A DNA stretch of 64,000 bases from Selenomonas sp. AE3005. Its GTDB lineage: Bacteria; Bacillota; Negativicutes; Selenomonadales; Selenomonadaceae. This document shows positions 43,864 to 52,428 of the stretch, one piece after another. The translations under genes and the position numbers were made by a program. The stretch is from the NCBI RefSeq assembly GCF_000686945.1, contig NZ_JMME01000008.1, positions 62,001 to 126,000 on the forward strand, read 5' to 3'. The notes below the pieces were generated by a model. The model saw only the letters and a list, made by a program, of their open reading frames with translations. It did no database searches and was not told the DNA's origin. The number at the start of each line of letters is the position of its first letter. Within the stretch, counting starts at the first letter, position 1.

Positions 43864-45316
43864 TTTCATGATGTTTGCGTTGCCCTTTGTCATCATTCTG
43901 TTGATGGCAGGGGCTTTATATTTATCTTATCAGGAGGCCAAGCTCGGCGCTTTGGGAAATCTGGCCCATGACAAGCAGGTTGTTCACCAGGTGCAGGCGG
44001 ATATCCGGCAGACGGTGGAGCAGCTGCCCGTAGGGGATTCCGCGGCCTGGTATCAGAATTTTGCGGAGCTGGCCGGACGTATGGCCAGGGATAATTACCA
44101 TCTGGCCGTGGTGGAAGGCAAGGGCGTGACCATCTACAATAATCTGACGGAGCTTGAGGAAATGCAGATTGCGGAAGAACTGCGGCCGGCGGCCTTTGTC
44201 GATGATTCGGCGGTGTTTATCTTCCGCGACAGCAATATTGTCAAATACATGTTTCAGCGCGAGGGGCGCGAGTATCATGTCGTGGGCATACTGAGCTTTG
44301 ATATTCAGACGGGGCGCGGTCTGTTGGGCGGCTTGTACCGCAGTTATCTGGGCGGCCTGCTGCTGGCCGGGCTCGTGGTGTTTCTGCTGATAAATATGTG
44401 GCTGGCGCACCGGCTGTCGCAAACGATTCTGCAGCCCATCGCGGCCCTGCAAAAAGCAGCCCGGGCGGTGGAGCAGCGCAATTACGACTACCGTATCAAG
44501 CCTGTGGGCGATGAGGAATTTGCGTCCTTGTGTCAGAATATCAATGATATGACGGCCAAGCTGGGGAAACTGGAACAGGCCCGGCAGGAAAGCGAGCAGG
44601 AACGGCGCACGCTGATTGCGGGGCTTTCCCATGATATCCGCACGCCGCTGACGGTAATCCGCGGTTATGTGGAAGGATTGCAGGACGGGGTGGCCAAGGA
44701 CCAGGCCATGGCCGCACGTTATCTGGGTAAAATCGCTGAGGGCACGGCGCAGATAAGCCGGCTGCTGGAACGGCTGTTCCTTTATTCCAAGCTCAATATG
44801 GAGGCCTATCCCTTTAATTTCCGGCAGGTGGAATTTGGCGGCTGGCTGCGGCAGAAAGAGGGGGAACTGCGCCAGCTTTTGCCGGCCGGCGAGCTGGTCC
44901 TGGCTTTACAGTCGGAGCTTAGGGAAAATGGTGGCGTATGGGTACAGATAGACAGTACGGAAATTCAGCGCGTCCTGACAAATCTTATCGAAAATGCGGT
45001 GAAGTATCACCCTGAGCCGGCACAGCTGAAAATACGCATAGAGGCTGAATGCCAGCAGGGTGAGCTGCATTTGCGGCTGGCCGACAATGGCCCCGGGGTG
45101 CAGGCGGAGAATCTGCCGCGGTTGTTCCAGGAGTTTTACCGTACGGATATGGCCCGTTCGGAAACCAAGCAGGGCAGCGGTCTGGGGCTGGCTATCTGCA
45201 AGCGCATTATTGAGGCTCACGGCGGCCGGATTTGGGCAGAGGACGGCAGGTCAGCAGGCAGTACGGGGCTGGTGGTTTGTATCGTACTGCCGGTGGTGAA
45301 TAAGACAGGTGACTAA
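43832..45316 (+). CDS. membrane sensor histidine kinase
   Basis: 494 aa. Two membrane helices (FMMFALPFVIILLMAGALYL near residue 10; GLLLAGLVVFLLINMWLAH near 175) enclose an external sensing domain of ~140 residues. Then come HAMP (QTILQPIAALQKAARAVE), HisKA with the phospho-His in AGLSHDIRTPLTVIRGY, and the ATPase domain with N-box LTNLIENAVKYH, G1 LRLADNGPGV and G2 KQGSGLGLAICKRI. It is a class I kinase and pairs with the OmpR-type regulator starting 15 bp downstream. The signal is unknown. Confidence 0.9.
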   Translation: MQIRRRLFLSNFMMFALPFVIILLMAGALYLSYQEAKLGALGNLAHDKQVVHQVQADIRQTVEQLPVGDSAAWYQNFAELAGRMARDNYHLAVVEGKGVTIYNNLTELEEMQIAEELRPAAFVDDSAVFIFRDSNIVKYMFQREGREYHVVGILSFDIQTGRGLLGGLYRSYLGGLLLAGLVVFLLINMWLAHRLSQTILQPIAALQKAARAVEQRNYDYRIKPVGDEEFASLCQNINDMTAKLGKLEQARQESEQERRTLIAGLSHDIRTPLTVIRGYVEGLQDGVAKDQAMAARYLGKIAEGTAQISRLLERLFLYSKLNMEAYPFNFRQVEFGGWLRQKEGELRQLLPAGELVLALQSELRENGGVWVQIDSTEIQRVLTNLIENAVKYHPEPAQLKIRIEAECQQGELHLRLADNGPGVQAENLPRLFQEFYRTDMARSETKQGSGLGLAICKRIIEAHGGRIWAEDGRSAGSTGLVVCIVLPVVNKTGD

Positions 45317-45330
45317 AACAGGTGACGGAC

Positions 45331-46035
45331 ATGGAAAAGATTTTGCTGGTGGAAGATGACCGGGATATTGCCGAGCTGGAACGGGACTATCTGGAACTGA
45401 ACGGCTTTGCCGTGGATATGGAAGGCCGGGGAAATGCGGGGCTGAAAAAGGCTCTGACCGGAGATTATGACCTGCTGATTCTGGACGTAATGCTGCCGGA
45501 GGTAGACGGCCTGTCCATCTGCCGGCAGGTGCGGGAGCAAAAGGAAATTCCCATTTTGCTGGTGACGGCCCGGAAGGACGATATCGATATTATCAGAGGG
45601 CTGGGCATGGGGGCCGATGATTACATTGTCAAGCCGTTTTCGCCCGGGGAACTGGTGGCCCGCGTCAGGGCACATTTAGCAAGATACCGGCGGCTGGCCG
45701 GCTGCCACAATGAGCTGGCGGAGAATGAGGCCCTGCGGCATGGTGATTTGCGGCTGCTGCCGCAGGCACGGCGCGTGTTTGTCGGTAGTGAGGAAGTCCA
45801 CCTGCCCAACCGGGAATTTGACCTGCTGGAATTTTTGCTGCGCAATCCGGACAGGGTGCTGTCCAAGGAGGAAATCTTTGAATCCCTCTGGGGGCAGGAG
45901 GCTGTCGGGGATATTTCCACGGTGACGGTGCATATAAAACGGCTGCGCGAGAAAATCGAAACGGGCGGCATGTCACATATTGAAACAGTGTGGGGGTCAG
46001 GTTACCGCCTCTGCAAGCTCGCTGCTGATTTTTAA
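45331..46035 (+). CDS. OmpR/PhoB-family response regulator
   Basis: 234 aa. Receiver domain: acidic pocket LLVEDDRDIAE, phospho-Asp in DLLILDVMLPEVDGL, Thr in ILLVTARKDD, Lys in DDYIVKPFSPGELVARV. The winged-helix DNA-binding domain has LPNREFDLLEFLLRNPDRVLS and TVTVHIKRLREKIE, then VWGSGYRL. AGGTGA places the start at ATG 45331 (GTG 45322 overlaps that site). The kinase gene is immediately upstream. An 11-bp-period repeat right after its stop codon suggests it controls the next gene. Confidence 0.9.
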   Translation: MEKILLVEDDRDIAELERDYLELNGFAVDMEGRGNAGLKKALTGDYDLLILDVMLPEVDGLSICRQVREQKEIPILLVTARKDDIDIIRGLGMGADDYIVKPFSPGELVARVRAHLARYRRLAGCHNELAENEALRHGDLRLLPQARRVFVGSEEVHLPNREFDLLEFLLRNPDRVLSKEEIFESLWGQEAVGDISTVTVHIKRLREKIETGGMSHIETVWGSGYRLCKLAADF

Positions 46036-46085
46036 TCAAAGTTTAACCTGTCTTTAATGAGATTCTTGTAAACGGCTTGTATATT
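46031..46085 (+). promoter_or_regulatory. PhoB-like box plus -10 element before the small secreted protein gene
   Basis: Four half-sites spaced exactly 11 bp: TTTAAT (46031), TTTAAC (46042), TTTAAT (46053) and TCTTGT (46064), followed 10 bp later by TATATT (46080-46085) and no proper -35 box. This is the classic layout of a promoter activated by an OmpR/PhoB-type regulator. Confidence 0.6.
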
Positions 46086-46125
46086 TAGGCTGTAGATAGA
46101 AATCGCATGGAGAAGGGGAATTTCA

Positions 46126-46458
46126 ATGATGGTAAACCGCAAAAAAGTTTTGGCCATGGCACTGGCCGGCGTAATCAGTTTTGGTTTCACAGGGGCAGCT
46201 TTTACAGCGGCTGCTGAGGCTGCTGAGCATGAGGCGGCTTATGAAGATGGCACGCACAACAAGTACAGCCACCGCCTGCAGGAAGAAGACCGCAATCACC
46301 GCCAGAATGTGCTGTCGCTGCGCTATAAGAAAAGATATGGCCAGATTTCCGACGAGGAATATGACAAGCAGATGAAGAAGGAACAGGAACGTCATGACCA
46401 GGCTGTGAAGGATATCAAAGCCGATTATGAAAAACACAAATTCCGTCATAACAACTAA
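46126..46458 (+). CDS. small secreted, charged helical protein
   Basis: 110 aa. A signal peptide (NRKKVLAMALAGVISFGFTG, probable cleavage after AEA) is followed by a highly charged helical stretch rich in H, E, K, R and D (QISDEEYDKQMKKEQERHD). Size and location recall periplasmic stress proteins of the Spy/CpxP sort, but no LTxxQ motif is present, so I do not assign it. It lies behind a PhoB-like box adjoining a two-component system and has its own terminator, so it is probably a target and perhaps a feedback partner of that system. Confidence 0.7.
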   Translation: MMVNRKKVLAMALAGVISFGFTGAAFTAAAEAAEHEAAYEDGTHNKYSHRLQEEDRNHRQNVLSLRYKKRYGQISDEEYDKQMKKEQERHDQAVKDIKADYEKHKFRHNN

Positions 46459-46478
46459 TCATACAATACACAGGAAAG

Positions 46479-46501
46479 CCGTCTCGTCAGAGGCGGTTTT
46501 T
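46479..46501 (+). terminator. Rho-independent terminator
   Basis: Stem CCGTCTC/GAGGCGG with GTCA loop and T5, after the small secreted protein gene. Confidence 0.85.
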
Positions 46502-46504
46502 GTG

Positions 46505-46533
46505 TTGCATAAAGCCGTCCGAAACGGTATAAT
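46505..46533 (+). promoter_or_regulatory. sigma-A-type promoter of the yaaR-holB operon
   Basis: TTGCAT, 17 bp, TATAAT; 55 bp before the yaaR start. Confidence 0.7.
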
Positions 46534-46588
46534 TTAGAGTAAGAAAGTATGGGAAAATGGGCGTGGATTTTGCAAAGCAGGTGAGGAT

Positions 46589-47041
46589 ATGCCGTTAAAA
46601 GTTGATAGCCGTAGCACGCAGGAGGCCGCTTTTACGCGCCTGGTGGGCAGGGATGAACGTGTCACAGAAAGTGATACGGATTTTAGCACGGAACTGTTGG
46701 AACAGGAGGACAGCCTGTCGACAGAACAGCTGGATAAACTCTTAAAGCAAATTGACGAACAGGGAGCCAGATTGTCCAAAACTCCCACCTATGATGAATT
46801 GAAATCCTACCGCACTTTGATTAAGAATTTTGTGGGTGAAGCAGTCAACCGCATGTATGAGCTGCACAGCCAGGCCGGCTGGGACCGTATGGGCCGGCAG
46901 AAGGTCTACACGACGGTGCGCAGGATTGACAAAAAGCTGGAGGAAATGGCAGAAAAAATCCGGCTGGGGCAGTCTGACCAGCTGGATATCATCGCCAGCC
47001 ATGACGCCATTCGGGGCATGCTGGTGGATTTATACATGTGA
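46589..47041 (+). CDS. yaaR: YaaR-family (DUF327) protein
   Basis: 150 aa, mostly helical and charged, with SYRTLIKNFVGEAVNRMYEL and VRRIDKKLEEMAEKIR, matching the DUF327/YaaR pattern. The function is not established. In Bacillus subtilis yaaR also stands directly before holB, and that order is kept here. Its stop codon shares a base with the holB ATG, so the two are translationally coupled. Confidence 0.8.
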   Translation: MPLKVDSRSTQEAAFTRLVGRDERVTESDTDFSTELLEQEDSLSTEQLDKLLKQIDEQGARLSKTPTYDELKSYRTLIKNFVGEAVNRMYELHSQAGWDRMGRQKVYTTVRRIDKKLEEMAEKIRLGQSDQLDIIASHDAIRGMLVDLYM

Positions 47042-48039
47042 TGGAAAAGTTAAACTGGGATATAATCGCCGGTCACGAAGCGCAGCAGGCAGAACTTAGG
47101 GCCATGCTCCGGGAGAGACGCCTGCCCCATGCGCTTCTTTTTGTGGGCGAAAAGGGCATAGGCAAAAAACTCTGCGGCCGGGTACTGGCGGCAGCCATAC
47201 TCTGCGGCCAGGAATCACCCTGCGGTCACTGCGAAAACTGCCGAGGCGTGAACTTAGGCTCGCACCCGGATTATTTTGAGCTGGTGCCGGAGGCCAAGGG
47301 CAAAGCTGCTCCTATTATTCACATTGAGGAAATGCGCAGCATGCAGGTTATGGTATCACGGTCAGCAGTACAGGCCGGGCGGCGGGTGGTGCTGATTGAT
47401 GACGCCGAGACCATGAATGAGGCGGCGGCCAACAGCCTGCTGAAGACGCTGGAGGAACCGGCCGGGGACGTTACCTTTATCCTGATAGCCCGGGCCAGAA
47501 GTGCCTTGCTCGATACCATCGTTTCGCGGTGTATACCGCTGAGTTTTGGCATGCTGCCGGCGGAAACGGTCGCAGCGGTGCTGCAAAAGCAGGGAATCGC
47601 GCCGGATATGGCCGGGAAACTGGCCTCCCTGGCGGACGGCAGTATCGGCCGGGCGTTGAAACTGCATGCTGATGGCGGTCTGGAACTTAGAGATAAGGCG
47701 CTGGCCTTTTTGCTCAGCCTGCCGGAGCTGCAGCTTACACAGTTGTGGCAGGAGGCGGCGGCCATGGGCGAATGGGACAGGCAGCGGGTGACAGAATGGG
47801 CGGCTTACTTTAATATGCTGCTGCGTGATTTGCTCGTTCTCTACAGTGCCGGTGACAGCCAGCTGCTCTATCATCGCGACCTGCGCGGCCGGCTGGCAGA
47901 GTTTTTGCCGGCCTTTACCCAGCGGCAGCTGTTTGCCATGGCGGCGGAGACACGGGAGTTTACACGGCGCCTGCAGAGCAATGTGAACCTGCGCCTGCAG
48001 CTGGAAGGCTTTTTTATTCGTTTGCTTGATTGCCGTTAA
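47041..48039 (+). CDS. holB: DNA polymerase III, delta' subunit
   Basis: 332 aa. AAA+ clamp-loader subunit. The modified P-loop is LLFVGEKGIGKKL; a four-cysteine zinc site lies in LCGQESPCGHCENC; LIDDAETMNEAAANSLLKTL and TLEEPAGDVTFIL are the Walker B/sensor region; TIVSRCIPL gives the SRC arginine finger. It loads the beta sliding clamp together with delta and DnaX. Length and neighbours (yaaR before, yaaT after) agree with the Firmicutes locus. Confidence 0.95.
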   Translation: MEKLNWDIIAGHEAQQAELRAMLRERRLPHALLFVGEKGIGKKLCGRVLAAAILCGQESPCGHCENCRGVNLGSHPDYFELVPEAKGKAAPIIHIEEMRSMQVMVSRSAVQAGRRVVLIDDAETMNEAAANSLLKTLEEPAGDVTFILIARARSALLDTIVSRCIPLSFGMLPAETVAAVLQKQGIAPDMAGKLASLADGSIGRALKLHADGGLELRDKALAFLLSLPELQLTQLWQEAAAMGEWDRQRVTEWAAYFNMLLRDLLVLYSAGDSQLLYHRDLRGRLAEFLPAFTQRQLFAMAAETREFTRRLQSNVNLRLQLEGFFIRLLDCR

Positions 48040-48068
48040 GGCTTTATATATATTTACAGGAGATTTTT

Positions 48069-49175
48069 ATGCAGACAATCATTGGTGTCCGCTTTAAAAA
48101 AGCAGGCAAAATATATTATTTTGCTCCGGGAAAACTGGAGATAAAAAAAGGTGATATGGTCATTGTGGAAACTGCCCGGGGCATGGAATGCGGCGAGGCG
48201 GTTATCGGTCCGCGTGAGGAGGACGACGATAAAATCGTCAGCCCATTGAAGGTAGTACACCGTATCGCCACGGAGTCGGATATCAAGCGCATGGCCGACA
48301 ACAAGGAGAAGGAAAAGGAGGCCTATGGTATCTGCGAGGAAAAAATCGCAGCCCATGGCCTGCCGATGAAACTGGTGGAAGTCGAATACACCTTCGACAT
48401 GAATAAAATCATTTTCTACTTCACGGCTGACGGGCGCATTGACTTCCGCGAACTGGTCAAGGACCTGGCGGCGGTGTTCCGTACCCGTATCGAACTGCGG
48501 CAGATAGGTGTGCGTGACGAGGCCAAGTTTATGGGCGGTATCGGCGGCTGCGGCCGTCCGCTGTGCTGTGCCTCCTTCTTAGGAGACTTTGAGCCCGTGT
48601 CCATTCGCATGGCCAAGGACCAGAATCTGTCTCTTAATCCCACGAAGATTTCCGGTATTTGCGGCCGCCTGATGTGCTGCCTGAAATATGAAAATGACTG
48701 CTATTGCGGCGGTGACTGCCCCCATCAGCAGAAAAAAATCCAGCCGCCTGCACAGGGCAGCCGGGTAGTATCGGTGGAAGGTGAAGGCAAGGTCATTTCC
48801 CTCAATCAGCAGCGCCGGTCGGCGACAATTCTGCTGGATTCCGGCCGCACTATTGTGGCCTCCTGGGAAGATGTCATCGAAAAGGACGATGACGAGAGCA
48901 GCCTGGCCAGCAGCCTGACGGCGGCTTATGAGGACGCGCAGGACAATATCCCGGCAGAAAGCACGGAGGATGCACGTGAGTCCGGTTCCCGCCACGAAAG
49001 ACCGCGCCGCGAAAATAACCGGCGGTTTGCTAAGGATAACCGCGAAAATCGGGAAAATCGTGAGGGGCGCGAACATCGTGACAAGCGCCATAATTCCCGG
49101 CCACGCAATAACCGGGACAACAGGGAGAAACGGGAGCGCCGTGAGGGCCGTGACCGCCGGGAGCGTCACCAGTGA
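48069..49175 (+). CDS. yaaT: PSP1-domain protein YaaT
   Basis: 368 aa. The PSP1 domain (residues ~60-210) shows LEIKKGDMVIVETARGMECG, FMGGIGGCGRPLCCASFLGD and GICGRLMCCLKYE; the paired cysteines are typical. In B. subtilis YaaT (RicT) forms a complex with YlbF and YmcA and affects RNase Y-dependent mRNA maturation. CAGGAG precedes ATG 48069. The last ~65 residues are an Arg/Glu/Asn-rich, low-complexity tail with repeated NRE/RRE units, not present in Bacillus, which may bind RNA or acidic partners (inference). Confidence 0.9.
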   Translation: MQTIIGVRFKKAGKIYYFAPGKLEIKKGDMVIVETARGMECGEAVIGPREEDDDKIVSPLKVVHRIATESDIKRMADNKEKEKEAYGICEEKIAAHGLPMKLVEVEYTFDMNKIIFYFTADGRIDFRELVKDLAAVFRTRIELRQIGVRDEAKFMGGIGGCGRPLCCASFLGDFEPVSIRMAKDQNLSLNPTKISGICGRLMCCLKYENDCYCGGDCPHQQKKIQPPAQGSRVVSVEGEGKVISLNQQRRSATILLDSGRTIVASWEDVIEKDDDESSLASSLTAAYEDAQDNIPAESTEDARESGSRHERPRRENNRRFAKDNRENRENREGREHRDKRHNSRPRNNRDNREKRERREGRDRRERHQ

Positions 49176-49909
49176 GAGAAGTCAGCCTGGGCGCTAATGA
49201 ACGGCTGGACGATTTGATGAAGAGCGGGCGGCATATCATCCAGAATACGCAGGAATTCTGCTTTTCCCTGGATGCCGTGCTGCTGGCTCATTTTTTGTCC
49301 TTGAAGTCCCGGCAGAAGGTGCTGGAACTGGGCACCGGCACCGGGGTTATTCCCTTGCTTATCGCTGATGAGGTAGCCAGGGTGGACGCGGTGGAGCTGA
49401 ATCCCGTCATGGCAGAGCTGGCGGCGCGCAATGTCCGGCTCAATGAGCTCGAGGACAAAATCTTTGTCCGGGAAGGGGACTACCGCGCTATAAGGGAACT
49501 TTATAAGCCCGAGTCTTTTGATGTTGTGCTGGCCAATCCTCCCTACCGTCCTGTGGGCGAGGGGCAGGCCAATAAACTCACGGGCGTGGCCAGAGCCCGG
49601 CACGAATTTACAGCTACACTCAAAGATGTGGTGCAGGCGGCGCGCTTTGCCCTGCGCTTTGGCGGCCACTTCGGCATGGTACACCTGCCGGAGCGGCTCG
49701 GGGAAATCATTGTGGCGCTGCACGACCATCAGATGGAAGTGAAAAGGCTGCAGATGGTGCAGCCCAAGGACGGCAAAGCCCCCAACATGATGCTGCTCGA
49801 GGCCGTGGTGGGTGCCAGCCCCGGCGGTCTGAAAGTATTGCCGCCGCTCGTGGTACACCGTGCTGACGGCAGTTATACCGATGAGATTTTACGGATTTAC
49901 GGAATGTGA
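49172..49909 (+). CDS. yabB: tRNA1(Val) adenine-N6 methyltransferase family (TrmN6/YabB)
   Basis: 245 aa. Class I SAM methyltransferase with VLELGTGTGVIPLLIAD as SAM loop, DAVELNPVMAELAARN, and the amino-methyltransferase signature DVVLANPPYRP. The opening ERLDDLMKSGRHIIQNTQEF is typical for YabB. Members modify A37 of tRNA-Val in E. coli. GTG start overlapping the yaaT stop; rsmI starts 3 bp behind. The gene order equals that of Bacillus except that yabA and yazA are absent. Confidence 0.85.
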   Translation: MREVSLGANERLDDLMKSGRHIIQNTQEFCFSLDAVLLAHFLSLKSRQKVLELGTGTGVIPLLIADEVARVDAVELNPVMAELAARNVRLNELEDKIFVREGDYRAIRELYKPESFDVVLANPPYRPVGEGQANKLTGVARARHEFTATLKDVVQAARFALRFGGHFGMVHLPERLGEIIVALHDHQMEVKRLQMVQPKDGKAPNMMLLEAVVGASPGGLKVLPPLVVHRADGSYTDEILRIYGM

Positions 49910-49912
49910 ATT

Positions 49913-50755
49913 ATGAACGATAAAATACCAACTTTATACCTTTGTGCCACGCCAATCGGCAATCTGGAGGATATGACCTACCGGGCGGTGCGGCTGCTCG
50001 GCGAAGTGGAGCTGATTGCCGCGGAGGATACCCGGCATACCCGGCAGCTGCTGACGCATTTTGATATCCATACGAAACTTACAAGTTATCATGAGCACAA
50101 CAAGCTCACCAAGGGGCCGGAGCTTATCGCCTATATGCAGGAAGGGCATGACCTGATTTGTGTCAGCGACGCCGGTCTGCCCGGTATTTGTGACCCCGGC
50201 AGCCATCTGGCACAGCTGGCCATAGAGGCCGGCTTTAAGGTCACGCCCCTGCCCGGGGCTAACGCCGGCCTGTCGGCGTTGATTTGTTCGGGGCTGGATA
50301 CCACGCGCTTTACCTTTATCGGCTTTCTGCCCAAGACGGCGAAAAAACAGCAGGAGGTCTTAGAGAGCGTAAAACACTATCCCGAAACGCTGATTTTCTA
50401 CGAGGCACCGCACCATTTGAAGGCAACCTTAAAGGCCATGCGGGCTGTCTTAGGTGACCGGCAGGTGGCTTTGGGCCGGGAACTGACCAAGAAGTTTGAG
50501 GAGTTCCAGCGTGGCAGCCTCAGTGAAATCATGGCGCACTATGCAGAAAATGACCCGCGGGGAGAATATGTGATTGTGACGGCCGGCTTTACCGGGGAAG
50601 TGACGGCGGCGGAAAATGACCTGCCGGCGGAACCAAAGGCGTGCTGTGAGCATTTTATGGCGCAGGGGCTGGACAAAAAAGCGGCTATGCGCGAGACGGC
50701 CAAGGCTTTAGGCCTGTCCCGGCGTGATGTATATCAGGCCATGCTGGCAGAGTGA
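49913..50755 (+). CDS. rsmI: 16S rRNA (cytidine1402-2'-O)-methyltransferase
   Basis: 280 aa, tetrapyrrole-methylase fold. LYLCATPIGNLEDMTYRAV is the RsmI start; AAEDTRHTRQLLTHF, LICVSDAGLPGICDPGSHL and PLPGANAGLSALICSG form the SAM pocket; FYEAPHHLKATL and RELTKKFEEFQRG follow. The enzyme 2'-O-methylates C1402 in the ribosomal decoding centre. Last translation-related gene of the yaaR operon; the lipoprotein gene nagZ follows 14 bp behind and is probably cotranscribed. Confidence 0.95.
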   Translation: MNDKIPTLYLCATPIGNLEDMTYRAVRLLGEVELIAAEDTRHTRQLLTHFDIHTKLTSYHEHNKLTKGPELIAYMQEGHDLICVSDAGLPGICDPGSHLAQLAIEAGFKVTPLPGANAGLSALICSGLDTTRFTFIGFLPKTAKKQQEVLESVKHYPETLIFYEAPHHLKATLKAMRAVLGDRQVALGRELTKKFEEFQRGSLSEIMAHYAENDPRGEYVIVTAGFTGEVTAAENDLPAEPKACCEHFMAQGLDKKAAMRETAKALGLSRRDVYQAMLAE

Positions 50756-50769
50756 CAAGGGGGATAAAC

Positions 50770-51876
50770 ATGGGGATTTTCAAACGGTTTTTAGTGCTGA
50801 CACTGGCTGTCACGCTGCTGGCCGGCTGCGGCAAAACATCCGAGGCCGACAGCAGCAAGCCGGAGACATTTGATGACAAGGTGGACGCCATCGTAAACAG
50901 CATGTCCCTGGCGGAAAAGGTGGGGCAGATGGTGATGATTGGCGTGCATGGCACGGAAATCAACGATGACAGCCGTTATATGCTCAATCAGTACCATATT
51001 GGCGGCGTGATTTTCTTTGACCGCAACCTGCAGTCAGCCGAACAGACAAAAAAATTCACAGCTGACCTGCAGGCGCAGGCCGGCAAGGTGCCACTGTTCA
51101 TCGCCATTGACGAAGAGGGCGGCCCGGTAGCCCGCGGCCGTGACTTTATTGAGGTACCGCCTGCGGCCCAAAGTCTGGGCCAGGGCGGGGATAATACCAA
51201 GGCCGAGGCCTGGGCGCAAAAGACGGGGGCTTATTTAAAGGAGCTGGGCATAAATGTGAATTTTGCGCCGGTGGCTGATGTGGGCACTAATTCCCGCGAG
51301 TATGCTGCTGATGGTCAGACAGTGGCGAAATTTGTCGCTGCGGCCGCGCAGGGTTATGAGTCAGCTCATGAAATCTATACCTTGAAACATTTCCCGGGCA
51401 TTGGCCGGGGAACGGTTGATTCCCATTTTGAGCGTTCGGAAATCCCGGCGACGAAGGACGAACTGCTGGCACAGGATTTAGTGCCGTTTAAGGAGATTAT
51501 CGCTAATCACAGCCCGGAGAATTTCATGGTCATGATATCCCATCTGGTATATCCGGCTTTGGATAAAACGCACACAGCCAGTCTGTCAGCCGAGATTCAG
51601 ACCAAACTGCTGCGACAGGAATTGGGCTTTAACGGGGTAATTATCACCGACTCGCTGGAGATGGGGGCAGTGTCCAAGTACGGCGACTTCCGCAGCCTCG
51701 GCGTGCAGGCCGTGCAGGCCGGTGCCGATATCGCCCTGGTGTGTCACGAATATCCTCATGAAACCGATGTGTATCTCGGGCTGCTGGACGCGGCGGAAAA
51801 AGGTGTTATCAGCGAAGAGAGAATCAACGAGTCCGTGAAACGGATTGTGAAGATGAAATTGCTGCATAAAAGCTAA
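50770..51876 (+). CDS. nagZ: beta-N-acetylhexosaminidase, GH3 lipoprotein
   Basis: 368 aa. The lipobox LLAGC after a short signal (LVLTLAVTLLAGC) predicts a lipid anchor outside the cytoplasmic membrane, unlike cytoplasmic NagZ of enterobacteria. GH3 motifs: GGVIFFDRNLQSAEQ, AIDEEGGPVARGRDF, KHFPGIGRGTVDSH with the acid/base His, and VIITDSLEMGAVSKYG with the nucleophile Asp. It releases GlcNAc from muropeptides during wall recycling. AGGGGG precedes ATG 50770 (an in-frame ATG at 50752 overlaps rsmI). Confidence 0.9.
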   Translation: MGIFKRFLVLTLAVTLLAGCGKTSEADSSKPETFDDKVDAIVNSMSLAEKVGQMVMIGVHGTEINDDSRYMLNQYHIGGVIFFDRNLQSAEQTKKFTADLQAQAGKVPLFIAIDEEGGPVARGRDFIEVPPAAQSLGQGGDNTKAEAWAQKTGAYLKELGINVNFAPVADVGTNSREYAADGQTVAKFVAAAAQGYESAHEIYTLKHFPGIGRGTVDSHFERSEIPATKDELLAQDLVPFKEIIANHSPENFMVMISHLVYPALDKTHTASLSAEIQTKLLRQELGFNGVIITDSLEMGAVSKYGDFRSLGVQAVQAGADIALVCHEYPHETDVYLGLLDAAEKGVISEERINESVKRIVKMKLLHKS

Positions 51877-51887
51877 ATAATTAAAAG

Positions 51888-51930
51888 AAAATCTGTTGAC
51901 GTAATGTTAAAGCGTCAGCAGATTTTTTTT
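51888..51930 (+). terminator. Rho-independent terminator after nagZ
   Basis: Stem AAATCTGTTGACG/CGTCAGCAGATTT and T8. The mobile repeat at 51929 is inserted exactly at the end of its T-run. Confidence 0.9.
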
Positions 51931-52330
51931 GCAGTTTGACGGTCAAGGAGTTCTTAAAAATATCCCGTTCATGCGTGCACGGGGTTCACGGGGGAGTAAT
52001 TTTTCTGCCTCCGCTAAACGACACACCTCGGAAAATAGAAGTGTCCAGTTACCTGCGCCGGGCAGGCCAACGGCGCTCCTTTCAGTGTAGTTGCTTAGCT
52101 GCGTCCTACAGTGTGCCGGCCTTCGCTGCGCTCAGGCAGTCGCTCCCCGCAGAAAAATCACTCCCCCGTTCGCCCCCAGCAAAGGCTTGGATAATTGCCA
52201 CGAAATCGTTGCTCCCGTAACAAGAACATCGATGTACTTGTTCCCTGTCACTGCGAAAGAATCATTATATATGGATATTACCACCTCCACCCCACTGAGC
52301 TGTCACAAATAAAATAAAGCAAGCATTAAC
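51929..52330 (+). mobile_element. MITE-like interspersed repeat, copy A (about 400 bp)
   Basis: Non-coding. It starts TTGCAGTTTGACGGTCAA and is, over ~330 bp, roughly 85-90% alike to the reverse complement of 62860-63188; its right part (GGTGGTAATATCC, GTGACAGCTCAG on the minus strand) matches the left part of copy B. It lacks the ~190-bp inner segment of copy B. Reading frames in it (such as the one containing PAFAALRQSLPAE) are by-products of the GC-rich repeat. The right end is diffuse. Confidence 0.7.
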
Positions 52331-52355
52331 AAATAAACAGTAATCTATGACTTGC

Positions 52356-52370
52356 AAATGATTATCATTT
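52356..52370 (+). promoter_or_regulatory. Fur-box-like palindrome 1
   Basis: AAATGATTATCATTT, a near-perfect half of the Fur consensus, 59 bp before the DUF3793 gene. Confidence 0.65.
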
Positions 52371-52394
52371 ATAATATAATAACGTTGTTGGATT

Positions 52395-52413
52395 AATGAT
52401 AATACTTATCATT
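52395..52413 (+). promoter_or_regulatory. Fur-box-like palindrome 2
   Basis: AATGATAATACTTATCATT, a perfect interrupted palindrome directly ahead of the ribosome site of the DUF3793-flavodoxin operon. Two such sites in 60 bp argue for iron-dependent repression. Confidence 0.7.
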
Positions 52414-52428
52414 TGCGAGGTGATGTGA

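Noticed and set aside
51936-52312. small frames in the repeat (with sequences such as PAFAALRQSLPAE)
   Set aside because: They occur in both orientations and in different frames of the two repeat copies, and are not conserved as protein; the repeat is better seen as non-coding.
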